Shown: positions 44,660 through 52,953, counted from the stretch's first letter. The stretch: 64,000 bases of DNA from Paracoccaceae bacterium (GCA_030750975.1 JASMHC010000001.1:124001-188000); one strand, 5' to 3'. A program made the numbers and translations. Notes: generated by a model not told the origin, from the sequence alone.

Positions 44660-47115
44660 GCGTCCGTCCTTGGCAGGGTGCTTTCGGGATCATAGACCGG
44701 ATCAGCCAGAATTTTAGCCTTGCGCGGATGCCCGGCGATGACGACCTCAACCTCTTTGCCCGGCGTGTTTGCCCATTGCCTGACATAAGCAAAGGCCAGA
44801 ATTTTCCCGTATGTATGTCCAAAAGCGACCGAAGCCGTCGCCCCGACAACCTGGCCGTCGGCAATTACCGCTTCGCCGCCATGGCCGTCTTCCTCCCCGT
44901 CCGGCTCGATTTCGAGATAGGCGCAAACCCAAGGCATTTCGCCCTTGGCTTGCTGTTGCGCTGAAACGCGGGTCGCTTCGACCCCCAGATAGTCTTTGTC
45001 GAGCCTGGCAAACCGCATCACGTCCGCTTCGGGCAGGGTGACTTCGTTGGTCAGCTCACCGGCCCCTTTGAAGCCCTTCTCCATCCGCAATGCGTTCATC
45101 GCGAAACTTCCGTAATCGGTTATGCCATGCGCCTCGCCAGCCGCCCAGAGGGCGTCATAAACGGCCAAGGCACTGTCGCGCGGAATGTGGAACTCCCACC
45201 CCAATTCACCGGCGTAAGACATGCGGAACGCCCAAAGCTTGTGCCCCGCAACCGTGATCTCTTGCGCCGTCAGCCAGCGGAAATTCGCGTTATCCAGGGG
45301 GGCATCCGTACATGCGCCCAAAACCTCGCGGGTTTTTGGGCCATTGAGAGCGATGGCGGCCCAATCATTCGAACGCAGGATGATGTCTGCATGTTCACCC
45401 GCGAGGTTCTGGTTCAGATGATCAACAAGGCGGTTTTCAAAAAACGCTGCACAAACAAGGTAATAGCGGCCTTCGTCCAGCTTGACGACCGTCGTTTCAA
45501 GCTCGATCCGCCCACGGCGGTTCAGCATATGGGTCAGCGCGATCCCGCCCACTTTCTTGGGCAAGCGGTTTGCGACCAGACGATCAAGGAACACCTCAGC
45601 ATCCGGCCCCGCAACCTCAACCTTGGTGAAGGCCGAGATGTCCATGATCCCGACATTTTCCCGCACAGCCCGGCATTCGTGCCCGACCATGTCGAAGACT
45701 TCGTTGCGCCTGAATGAATAGTGGTCCTGCTGGGCCACGCCATCCCGCGCAAACCAGCGCGGGCGCTCGTGGCCGAACACCTCTTCATAGACAGCGCCTT
45801 TCTCTTTCAGGCGCTCATAAAGCGGAGACGGTTTGATCGGTCGCCCGGCCAATCGGTTGAAATGGGGGAAGGGGATTTCATGCCGCAGCTTGTAATCCTC
45901 ATGCGCCTTCTCGACCTGCCAATCCTTGACGGCATACTGCCCAAAGCGACGCGGATCGAATTCACGCATGTTGATGTCGGCTGAGCCATGCACCATCCAT
46001 TTGGCCAATTCGCGGGTCAGGCCCGGCCCCCAGCCGATCCCGATTTGGGTGCCGCAACAGCACCAATAGTTTTTCACCCCGCCCGCAGGGCCGACCATCG
46101 GGTTGCCATCGGGCGGATGTGAAATCGCGCCATGCACTTCGCGGGTTATGCCAAGCTCGGCAAAGATCGGCATGCGTTCCAGCGAATTCTCAAGCCATGG
46201 CATCACCCGATCATAATCCGCATCGAACAGCCAGTTTTCGTAATCCCACGGGCATTCATCATGCCAGACCGAGTTCGAATTCTCTTTCTCGTAAATTCCG
46301 ATCAGGCCTTTTTTCTGCTCCATGCGGATATAGCCCGAGACCAACCTGTCGTCGCGGATCACCGGAAGTTCCGTGTCCAAACCTTTGAATTCAGGCACAT
46401 CTTCGGTCACGAAATAATGGTGGGTCATCGAGGTCATCGGCAATTGCAGCCCCGACCATTCGCCCATCTGACGCGCATAGGTGCCGCCTGCATTCACCAC
46501 ATGCTCGCATGTGATCGTGCCTTTTTCGGTCTCGACCACCCATGCGCCGTTTTCGGCCTGCGTAATATTGGTCGCGCGGCACCGGCGAAAAATCTGAACA
46601 CCTTTCTGACGCGCACCTGCCGCCATTGCCATGGTCACATTGGTTGGATCCACATGCCCGTCATCCGGCGTATGAAGCGCGCCAATCACACCTTCGAGGT
46701 TATAAAATGGGTGCTTTTCTGCAATGAAATCAGGATCAACCAGTTCGATATTAAAGCCAAGCGCACGACCCACCGAAAGCGTGTGCCGCAGCCAATCCAT
46801 CTCATCCTCGGTATAGGCCAGCCGGAACGATCCGCAGCCATGCCAGGTGACGGCCTGACCTGTTTCACGCTCTAACGCGCCCGAATAAAGGCCGATGTTG
46901 TAATCCACCATCTTGCCCAATCCGTATGAGCTGGTGGAATGGGTGATCTGCCCGGCCGCGTGCCATGTCGACCCGCTGGTCAGCTCGGCTTTTTCCAAAA
47001 GGACAGTGTCGTCGCCCCATCCTTCGTGTCCCAGATGATAGGCAAGGCCCACACCCATGACGCCTCCGCCTACGATGACCACGCGAGCGTGCGAGGGGAG
47101 CTGTTTCTCGGCCAT
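44656..47115 (-). CDS. FAD-dependent dehydrogenase with GcvT domain (dimethylglycine/sarcosine dehydrogenase-like)
   Basis: 819 residues. An N-terminal DAO-type FAD domain (VVIVGGGVMGVGLAYHLG at 12-29) carries the STWHAAGQ motif with His52, which binds FAD covalently in dimethylglycine dehydrogenase. The C-terminal half is a GcvT folate-binding domain plus barrel (SYAGELGWEFHIP). Such enzymes oxidise an N-methyl group and pass it to THF as 5,10-methylene-THF. First gene of the leftward operon; 71 bp from the divergent RpiR-type regulator. Substrate unknown: a mono- or dimethylated amino acid is likely. Confidence 0.9.
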   Translation of the reverse strand: MAEKQLPSHARVVIVGGGVMGVGLAYHLGHEGWGDDTVLLEKAELTSGSTWHAAGQITHSTSSYGLGKMVDYNIGLYSGALERETGQAVTWHGCGSFRLAYTEDEMDWLRHTLSVGRALGFNIELVDPDFIAEKHPFYNLEGVIGALHTPDDGHVDPTNVTMAMAAGARQKGVQIFRRCRATNITQAENGAWVVETEKGTITCEHVVNAGGTYARQMGEWSGLQLPMTSMTHHYFVTEDVPEFKGLDTELPVIRDDRLVSGYIRMEQKKGLIGIYEKENSNSVWHDECPWDYENWLFDADYDRVMPWLENSLERMPIFAELGITREVHGAISHPPDGNPMVGPAGGVKNYWCCCGTQIGIGWGPGLTRELAKWMVHGSADINMREFDPRRFGQYAVKDWQVEKAHEDYKLRHEIPFPHFNRLAGRPIKPSPLYERLKEKGAVYEEVFGHERPRWFARDGVAQQDHYSFRRNEVFDMVGHECRAVRENVGIMDISAFTKVEVAGPDAEVFLDRLVANRLPKKVGGIALTHMLNRRGRIELETTVVKLDEGRYYLVCAAFFENRLVDHLNQNLAGEHADIILRSNDWAAIALNGPKTREVLGACTDAPLDNANFRWLTAQEITVAGHKLWAFRMSYAGELGWEFHIPRDSALAVYDALWAAGEAHGITDYGSFAMNALRMEKGFKGAGELTNEVTLPEADVMRFARLDKDYLGVEATRVSAQQQAKGEMPWVCAYLEIEPDGEEDGHGGEAVIADGQVVGATASVAFGHTYGKILAFAYVRQWANTPGKEVEVVIAGHPRKAKILADPVYDPESTLPRTDA

Positions 47116-47161
47116 GTCGAATTTTCCTGTTAGCGAGTCGCAATTTCTCTCGACAGGCTAA

Positions 47162-47177
47162 TGATACATATGTACCG
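47162..47177. promoter_or_regulatory. Candidate RpiR operator 1
   Basis: TGATACATATGTACCG fits TGAYACA-N2-TGTRTCA at 13 of 16 positions or better, centred 30 bp from operator 2. Lies between the divergent FAD/GcvT and regulator genes. Confidence 0.55.
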
Positions 47178-47186
47178 TCGTCAATA

Positions 47187-48074
47187 ATGAATGACACAAA
47201 TGTATCATATACGGTCCTGGACCGTCTGACCGATGAATGGGACGCCCTGACGCCGGAAGCGCAAAAGGCGGCCCGTTTCGTGCTGGAAAACCCTCAGGAA
47301 GTCGGGGTTTCAACCGTGCGCGAAATCGCCGAGGCCGCCAATGTAAAACCCAACACCTTCGTCCGCATGGCCCGTCAGGTGGGCTTTCAGGGCTACGACG
47401 ATTTCCGCGAACCCTTTCGCGAACAAATACGCAAAGGCGGTGCCAGCTTCCCCGACCGTGCCCGCTGGCTTCAGTCGATCGAACAGGCGGGCAATCTTGG
47501 TGAACTTTACGCCGACATGGTCCGCTCGATGTTCGACAATATCGAAGAAACCTTCGCAGGCATCGCCGTGGACGCATTGAAAAATGCCGCCGAGGACATC
47601 TGGAACTCGCGTCAGGTTTTCACCCTCGGGGTCGGGGTCAACAATTCGAACGCCCGCAACTTCACCTATCTTGCCTCAACCGGCATGACCCAATTCCACG
47701 CCATCCCGCGCCCCGGCTCGACCGCTGTGGATGATCTGGCCTGGGCCGACAAACGCGATGTTCTGATCGCCATCACCTGCAAACCCTATCGCAGCGAAGT
47801 CGTCGAAGCGGTAAAAATCGCCCGCGAACAGGGGATGGTCGTGGTCGCCATTTCTGACAGCCCCGCCAGCCCGATCATCCTGAATGCGCAGCACGGCTTC
47901 GTTGTTGCGGCCGACACGCCGCAATTCTTCCCATCTTCGGTTTCAACCATTGCCCTGCTTGAAACCCTTCTCAGTTTCGTCATCGCAGTCGCCAGCCCCG
48001 AAATTCCGGGAAGGGTCGAGAAATTTCATCAGCGCAGGCACGAGCTTGGCATCTATCAGGAGGACCCCTCATGA
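47187..48074 (+). CDS. MurR/RpiR family transcriptional regulator
   Basis: 295 residues. N-terminal RpiR helix-turn-helix (about 1-80; STVREIAEAANVKPNTFVRM) and C-terminal SIS sugar-isomerase fold (about 120-270; TLGVGVNNSNARNFTYLAS). SIS domains bind phosphosugars in classic members but other ligands in amine and amino-acid regulators. It lies between two divergent catabolic operons and its start region overlaps operator 2. No clear ribosome site precedes the ATG at 47187, so leaderless or weak translation is possible. The Rieske gene starts inside its stop (ATGA). Confidence 0.9.
   Translation: MNDTNVSYTVLDRLTDEWDALTPEAQKAARFVLENPQEVGVSTVREIAEAANVKPNTFVRMARQVGFQGYDDFREPFREQIRKGGASFPDRARWLQSIEQAGNLGELYADMVRSMFDNIEETFAGIAVDALKNAAEDIWNSRQVFTLGVGVNNSNARNFTYLASTGMTQFHAIPRPGSTAVDDLAWADKRDVLIAITCKPYRSEVVEAVKIAREQGMVVVAISDSPASPIILNAQHGFVVAADTPQFFPSSVSTIALLETLLSFVIAVASPEIPGRVEKFHQRRHELGIYQEDPS
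47192..47207. promoter_or_regulatory. Candidate RpiR operator 2
   Basis: TGACACAAATGTATCA is a near-perfect palindrome (TGAYACA-N2-TGTRTCA), located in codons 2-7 of the regulator gene, where binding would repress it. Confidence 0.6.
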
Positions 48075-49177
48075 ACGCACCCTCATCCGGGATCGAACCG
48101 ATCATTTCACTGGCGGCCCGCTATTACACCGATCCGGCCATCTTCGAAAATGAAATGAGCGGTCTTCTGTCCCGCACATGGCAATTCGCCTGTCATGCCT
48201 CGGAAATTGCCAACCCGGGCGATTACAAAAGTTTCGAGATTGCCGGACAAAGCCTTTTTGCCATTCGCGGGCACGATAATGTGATCCGCACATTCTACAA
48301 TGTCTGTCAGCACCGCGCCCACCAGATGGTGCAGGGAAGCGGCAACACCCGCGTGGTGGTTTGCCCTTACCACGCATGGACATACGAGCTGACAGGCGGC
48401 CTTCGTGCCGGGCCGAATATCAAGGCGGTTCCGGGTTTTGACCGGTCGAAAATCTGCCTGACCTCGGTACGGACCGAGGATTTTCACGGGTTTATCTTCG
48501 TAAATCTGGATAACGACGCCGCCCCGATGGACGAATGGTTCCCCGGCGTGCGCGACGAGATCGCGGCCTATGTCTATAATATCGACAGCTTGGCCCCGCT
48601 CGAATGGGTCGAGGTGCCCGAGAAATGCAACTGGAAGGTCTCGGTTGAAAACTATTCGGAATGCTACCACTGCCCGATGAACCACCCGACCTTTGCCGAA
48701 GGGGTGGTCAAGCCGGAAACCTATGACATCAGCCCTGACGCGGGCGGCGGCTATGTGCTGCGCCACACCACCGAGTGTCAGCCGATGGACAAGATGACCT
48801 ATCCGTTCGATGCAACCAAACCCCATGCGGGCGACTACCAGTCGTGGTTCCTGTGGCCGATGTTCAGCTTCCAGTGCTATCCGGGCAATATTCTGAACAC
48901 CTATCACTGGCGCACCGAGGGCCACGACGCCTGCGTCGTTTACCGCGGCTGGTACACCGAAGGCGGGCAGGAAAGCGACGTGATCCGCAAGCTGGCGGTT
49001 CAGGATCTGGAAACCACCGTGGCGGAAGATGTCACTTTGGTCGAAAGCGTACAAAAGGGTCTGATGTCCAAGGGCTACGTGCCCGGCCCTCTGGTGGTTG
49101 ACCCCAACCACGGTGTGAATTCGGAACACTCGATCGCCAAGCTTCAGCAGTGGATGCGCGAAGCAGTGGACGGGTAA
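48071..49177 (+). CDS. Rieske non-heme iron oxygenase, alpha subunit (betaine demethylase / GbcA-CntA-like group)
   Basis: 368 residues. Rieske [2Fe-2S] ligands Cys79, His81, Cys98 and His101 (CQHRAH, CPYHAW). Mononuclear iron ligands His200 and His205 in YSECYHCPMNHP. The residue that bridges the two centres is Glu197 rather than the usual Asp, as in carnitine oxygenase CntA. Enzymes of this group demethylate or cleave quaternary ammonium compounds and release formaldehyde. The needed reductase is not adjacent. Coupled to the regulator by ATGA; the GFA gene follows after 15 bp. Confidence 0.88.
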   Translation: MNAPSSGIEPIISLAARYYTDPAIFENEMSGLLSRTWQFACHASEIANPGDYKSFEIAGQSLFAIRGHDNVIRTFYNVCQHRAHQMVQGSGNTRVVVCPYHAWTYELTGGLRAGPNIKAVPGFDRSKICLTSVRTEDFHGFIFVNLDNDAAPMDEWFPGVRDEIAAYVYNIDSLAPLEWVEVPEKCNWKVSVENYSECYHCPMNHPTFAEGVVKPETYDISPDAGGGYVLRHTTECQPMDKMTYPFDATKPHAGDYQSWFLWPMFSFQCYPGNILNTYHWRTEGHDACVVYRGWYTEGGQESDVIRKLAVQDLETTVAEDVTLVESVQKGLMSKGYVPGPLVVDPNHGVNSEHSIAKLQQWMREAVDG

Positions 49178-49192
49178 AGGGGACGCCACGCC

Positions 49193-49594
49193 ATGACAAT
49201 CACCGGCGGCTGCCTGTGCGGAAACATCCGATACGAGGCCAAAACCGAACCGAAATGGACCGCGCTTTGCCATTGCGAAAGTTGCCGCCGGTCCGCTTCG
49301 GCACCCGTTGTGGCGTGGATGGGCTTTGCCCTGGACGCGGTTACATGGCATGGCGACCGCAAGTTCTTCCAGTCGTCAGCGATTGCCACCCGGGGGTTCT
49401 GCCCCAACTGCGGCTCTCAGGTAAGCTTTGAAAGTACCCGCTGGCCGGGGGAAGTCCACCTTTACGGCGTGTCGCGCGATGATCCCGAAAATTACACCCC
49501 TGATCTTCATTGCCACACACAGGAACATCTTGCGTGGCTGAAAATTGACGACGATCTGCCAAAGCACCGCGCCGTGGCGCAAATGCAGGAGTAA
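49193..49594 (+). CDS. GFA family protein (glutathione-dependent formaldehyde-activating enzyme family)
   Basis: 133 residues. Zinc-binding cysteines: CLCG (7, 9), CHCESC (26, 28, 31) and CPNC (70, 73), the family pattern. Members bind glutathione and help or tolerate S-hydroxymethylglutathione formation from formaldehyde. Its place directly after a Rieske demethylase makes formaldehyde handling the natural role, but not all GFA proteins act on formaldehyde. Confidence 0.87.
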   Translation: MTITGGCLCGNIRYEAKTEPKWTALCHCESCRRSASAPVVAWMGFALDAVTWHGDRKFFQSSAIATRGFCPNCGSQVSFESTRWPGEVHLYGVSRDDPENYTPDLHCHTQEHLAWLKIDDDLPKHRAVAQMQE

Positions 49595-49598
49595 CCCC

Positions 49599-50417
49599 AT
49601 GCTGATGCCGGAAGAATGGCGCGAGGAACACAAGCTCTTCCCCCATCAAGTGGGGTTTACCTGCCCGCCCTTTGACTATGACGCCGCGCCGTCGGATTTC
49701 CTGCGCATCGCCCCTGAAAGTGTCGGCGTTCACGGCTGGATGCTCCACGCCCCGGATTATGCCCACGGTCTTGACCAGCGGAAACAGAACTTCGGCATGA
49801 TGGACGATTTCTGCCACTGCATGTCCCGCAACGGCGCAGACGTGGCGGCTCAGGTCGGTTCAAACTGGGTGCACGCCAGCGGCCTTGGCGTCGAAGGCAT
49901 CCGCCGGCACTGCGCTGACCTTTCAGAAAAATACGGCCTGCATTTTCATATGGCAGGTTACGCCATGGTCGAAGCTTTGCGCGAAATGAATATCGAAAAA
50001 CTGGCGCTGAACGCCGCCTACCACTGGCCCGACTGGTGGCAGGGCACCGTTGGTTTTCTCAAAGAAGCGGGGTTTGACGTCCTTTGGTCTGGTAATTTCC
50101 ACGATCAAGGCTGGTTCGCCAGCCAGGATGAGGTCAACGATCATCGCTGGGTCTTCGAAGGCGATCTCGCGCAAAAAAGCTTTGAATATGTCGCTGACAA
50201 AGCGCCCAACGCCGACGCCTACCTGATCAACGGCATGTGCAATTTCCGCTCTGGTCCCGGCGGCATCCCGCAACGCCCGCTTCACCTGACCGAACAGCTC
50301 GAGGCCAGCTTGGGCAAGCCTGTTATCGGCCATGACACCGCGCTTTACTGGCGGGTCTTCAAATCTTTGGGGATTGCCCCGGAAACAGCCAAAGGATCGC
50401 TCCTGAAAACCCTCTGA
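49599..50417 (+). CDS. Asp/Glu racemase-fold enzyme, maleate isomerase / arylmalonate decarboxylase-like
   Basis: 272 residues. The overall pattern (an N-terminal MLMPEEWREEHKLFPHQVGF, then two related Rossmann-like halves) resembles maleate isomerases and arylmalonate decarboxylase. The second catalytic cysteine is probably in INGMCNFRS near residue 210; where the first cysteine is expected the sequence reads GSNWVHASG. A single cysteine matches decarboxylases better than isomerases. GGAG precedes the ATG. Assignment is tentative; the repeat C follows directly after the stop. Confidence 0.55.
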   Translation: MLMPEEWREEHKLFPHQVGFTCPPFDYDAAPSDFLRIAPESVGVHGWMLHAPDYAHGLDQRKQNFGMMDDFCHCMSRNGADVAAQVGSNWVHASGLGVEGIRRHCADLSEKYGLHFHMAGYAMVEALREMNIEKLALNAAYHWPDWWQGTVGFLKEAGFDVLWSGNFHDQGWFASQDEVNDHRWVFEGDLAQKSFEYVADKAPNADAYLINGMCNFRSGPGGIPQRPLHLTEQLEASLGKPVIGHDTALYWRVFKSLGIAPETAKGSLLKTL

Positions 50418-50490
50418 TTTCATCTTTTCATCAATACTTCGGGGGTGCGGGGGCTGGCCCCCGCCCCGGTCGGAGAGGCGAAGCCTCTTC
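50418..50490 (+). repeat. Post-stop GC-hairpin repeat, copy C
   Basis: Directly after the stop codon: TTCATCTTTTCATCAATACT then TCGGGGG, and stem GCGGGGGC/GCCCCCGC (50447-50454 with 50457-50464). A second stem AGAGGC/GCCTCT follows at 50475-50489. Same order relative to the stop codon as copies A and B. Confidence 0.7.
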
Positions 50491-50514
50491 GAAAGAATAA
50501 ACAGGGAAACGCAT

Positions 50515-51255
50515 ATGCACAAAATCGTCGCCCTCTGGGCCGTACCTCGCTCCACTTCGACTGCTTTTGAATGGATGATGCGCCAGCGCGGCGACATGGA
50601 CTGCCTGCACGAACCGTTTGGCGAGGCCTGGTATCAGGGCGAAAACCCCCTTTGGCAGCGCTTCAAACCCGGCGACGTCACCACGCCCGGCCTTACCCTT
50701 GAAAGCGTCTGGGACGATATCCAAAAACGGGCCGAACAAGGCCCTGTCTTCCTGAAAGACTTCCCCCATTACATCAACCACATGTGGACACCGGACTTCC
50801 TTTCGCATTTCACCCACGCCTTTCTGATCCGCGATCCGGCCAAGACCATCACCTCGATGTTCAACAAATGGCCCGACTTTGACGAAGGCGAGGTCGGCTT
50901 CCCCGAGCAACGCGCGCTTTTCGATCTGCTCACCGCCCTCGATAACGGCACCACGCCGCCCGTGATCGACAGCGACGACCTGCTTGAAGACCCTGAAGCC
51001 ATGACTGAAAAGTTCTGCGATGCGGTTCGAATCCCGTATCTCAAAGAGGCCCTAACCTGGGAACCCGGTGGCGACCCGTCCGCCCATAGCTGGTGGGACG
51101 GAGGTTCGTTCCACGCCAATCTCGCCCAATCCACCGGCCTGAAACCGCAAGCACGCAAATATATCGAACTCGAAAACACGCCTGAACGGGTTCAACAGGT
51201 ACACAGGCGCATGAAGCCGCATTACGATCACCTGTATCAACACAGGATCACCTGA
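50515..51255 (+). CDS. Sulfotransferase-like P-loop protein
   Basis: 246 residues. PAPS-binding-loop-like motif AVPRSTSTAFEWMM at 9-22 and the later 3'-phosphate-type LIRDPAKTITSM. No membrane segment or signal. Substrate and even sulfotransfer are unproven; related proteins in marine bacteria are annotated only as sulfotransferase family. Located in the regulator's downstream run, 9 bp before the GST gene. Confidence 0.72.
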   Translation: MHKIVALWAVPRSTSTAFEWMMRQRGDMDCLHEPFGEAWYQGENPLWQRFKPGDVTTPGLTLESVWDDIQKRAEQGPVFLKDFPHYINHMWTPDFLSHFTHAFLIRDPAKTITSMFNKWPDFDEGEVGFPEQRALFDLLTALDNGTTPPVIDSDDLLEDPEAMTEKFCDAVRIPYLKEALTWEPGGDPSAHSWWDGGSFHANLAQSTGLKPQARKYIELENTPERVQQVHRRMKPHYDHLYQHRIT

Positions 51256-51264
51256 AAGCGACCC

Positions 51265-51975
51265 ATGCCCGACCATTATAAGCTCTACTATTGGCCCATC
51301 CCGTTCCGGGGTCACTTCATCCGCTATGTCCTTGCGCATGTTGGTGCGACTTGGGAGGAAACAGGTTTTTCCGAAATGGGCCAGTTCAAGAACCAGCCAT
51401 TGGAAGACAAACCCTATCCCTTCCTCGCACCCCCGGTTCTTTATGATCAGGGCAATGACAAATATCTCGGCCAACTCGCCGCCATCCTGATGTATCTGGG
51501 CCGCAAATACGATCTGGTCGGGGATCAAGATGAAGCCTTGCGCATCATCAACGACGCGCTTGATATCCTTTTGGAAATCACCCGCATGCATGGGGCACAA
51601 ATGTGGGATGAGCAAAGCTGGGAAGCGTTTGTCACAACCAGACTTCCCGCGTGGCTCGCTATCCACGAACGCTGGTTGTCCGAGCAAACCGCGTCCTCAC
51701 CTTTCGCCCATGGCCGAGCAAAGACCGGCCTCAGCGATCTTGTTCTGACCGCCCTCTGGCACACGATGGCCGACAAGCTGCCCAACATGCGCGATGTAAT
51801 CACCCAGCATGCGCCAACCCTGATGGCCCATGCCGATACCGTCGCCGAAACGCCCGAAATCTCTGCCGTCCGCAAAGACTGGGAAACCAGCGCAACCCTC
51901 TATTGCGCCGGACAGATCGAAGCCTCCATTCTCGAAATGCTCAACAAAAGGAACCCACCCCATGAGCCTCTTTGA
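51265..51975 (+). CDS. Glutathione S-transferase family protein
   Basis: 236 residues. Thioredoxin-like N domain (KLYYWPIPFRGHFIRYVLAH) without a clear catalytic Ser/Cys at the usual place, then an all-helical C domain from about residue 85. May bind glutathione or act as a ring-opening or isomerising enzyme rather than a classic transferase. Overlaps the next gene by 14 bp, so one transcript. Confidence 0.78.
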   Translation: MPDHYKLYYWPIPFRGHFIRYVLAHVGATWEETGFSEMGQFKNQPLEDKPYPFLAPPVLYDQGNDKYLGQLAAILMYLGRKYDLVGDQDEALRIINDALDILLEITRMHGAQMWDEQSWEAFVTTRLPAWLAIHERWLSEQTASSPFAHGRAKTGLSDLVLTALWHTMADKLPNMRDVITQHAPTLMAHADTVAETPEISAVRKDWETSATLYCAGQIEASILEMLNKRNPPHEPL

Positions 51976-52354
51976 CGAAGACCTCTTCCTGAAAGGTCTC
52001 GAACAGCGCAAAAGCACGCTTGGCGCCGAATATGTTGAAAAAAACCTTGCCGCCGCCGATGATTTCACCCGGCCCTTTCAAGAGGCCATGACCGCATGGT
52101 GCTGGGGCTTTGGCTGGGGCGACGACGTGATCGACGCCAAAACCCGTTCGATGATGAACCTGTCGATGATCGGCGCATTGGGCAAAATGCATGAATGGGA
52201 AATTCACTGCAAAGGTGCGCTGAACAATGGCGTCACAAAAGAAGAAATCCGGGCGATCATCCATGTCATCGGCATCTATTGCGGCGTGCCTCAATCGCTG
52301 GAATGTTTCCGCGTGGCGCGCAAAGTCCTGACCGAGCGCGGTTTGCTCGACTGA
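51962..52354 (+). CDS. Carboxymuconolactone decarboxylase family protein
   Basis: 130 residues, all-helical AhpD/CMD fold. The segment KMHEWEIHCKGALNNGVTKE and the late GIYCGVPQSLECFRVA match the CMD family; the AhpD Cys-x-x-Cys pair is absent, so it is unlikely to be a peroxidase partner. The ATG at 51962 lies inside the end of the GST gene. Possibly a lactone or keto-acid decarboxylase of the island's pathway. Confidence 0.8.
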   Translation: MSLFDEDLFLKGLEQRKSTLGAEYVEKNLAAADDFTRPFQEAMTAWCWGFGWGDDVIDAKTRSMMNLSMIGALGKMHEWEIHCKGALNNGVTKEEIRAIIHVIGIYCGVPQSLECFRVARKVLTERGLLD

Positions 52355-52385
52355 TCTGGCCAAGTCTGGCCGCCTGTGTCACATC

Positions 52386-52501
52386 TTAAAGCGTCCCGAC
52401 ATATACCTGAGCCAGAGATAAGGCGGGACGCAGCGCAAAACCTCAATGTTTCGCGCGTTCCTCCCAAAACCCGTGTGACAGGTTTTGGGCGGAACGCTTT
52501 A
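52386..52501 (+). repeat. Dispersed two-hairpin repeat, copy 5 (long form, diverged)
   Basis: 116 bp. Left stem GCGTCCCG (52391-52398) with CGGGACGC (52424-52431); right stem CCCAAAACC (52463-52471) with GGTTTTGGG (52481-52489), loop CGTGTGACA. Ends TTAAAGCG and CGCTTTA are inverted. Sequence of both stems differs from the other copies but pairing is kept. Lies between the CMD-family and VOC genes. Confidence 0.75.
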
Positions 52502-52533
52502 GGCGACCAGAGATTCATCACGTGAGGCCAACC

Positions 52534-52953
52534 ATGAAACTCGAATTCCACCACATTAACTTCGTCTCGCATGACGTTGATCAAATGCATGAATTCTACA
52601 CCGACCTGCTTGGCCTCGACGATATTCCGCAAGACAGTTTCCCGCGCACCGAGGCGAATGACGACGCCGGTTATGACGGAAAAATCCGCTTCGCGACCGA
52701 AGGCAACATGCAGTTTCACCTCGCAGAACGCGATCTTAAAGTCGCTTTCAAGAACGGACGGGTCATCAATCCGGTCGATCGCGGCCATATCGCCTTTCGC
52801 ACCGACGATCTTGCCGAATTCCTCAGAAGACTTGATGCCAGGGGCATTCCCTATTCCGACTATGGCACCACCTTCGCCAAGGAATGGCATCAGGTGTTCT
52901 TTCAAGACCCCGAAGGCAACGTGATCGAAGTGCACCAACAGGTTACGCCTTGA
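52534..52953 (+). CDS. VOC superfamily (glyoxalase/dioxygenase-fold) protein
   Basis: 139 residues, one glyoxalase domain. Metal-type ligands: His in EFHHINFVSHDVDQ (about 6-9), Glu/His in the middle (QFHLAER) and HQVFFQDPEGNVIEVHQ near the C terminus. Could be a lyase, isomerase or ring-cleaving enzyme. The ATG at 52534 follows GAGGCC. It is separated from the CMD-family gene by repeat copy 5, so it may have its own promoter. Confidence 0.82.
   Translation: MKLEFHHINFVSHDVDQMHEFYTDLLGLDDIPQDSFPRTEANDDAGYDGKIRFATEGNMQFHLAERDLKVAFKNGRVINPVDRGHIAFRTDDLAEFLRRLDARGIPYSDYGTTFAKEWHQVFFQDPEGNVIEVHQQVTP

Noticed and set aside
44656-47115. DMSP demethylase (DmdA)
   Set aside because: It has a GcvT domain like DmdA, but DmdA lacks the FAD domain with the covalent-flavin histidine seen here.
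48107-49351. 414-residue frame on the minus strand
   Set aside because: Antisense to the Rieske gene, whose cofactor ligands are complete.
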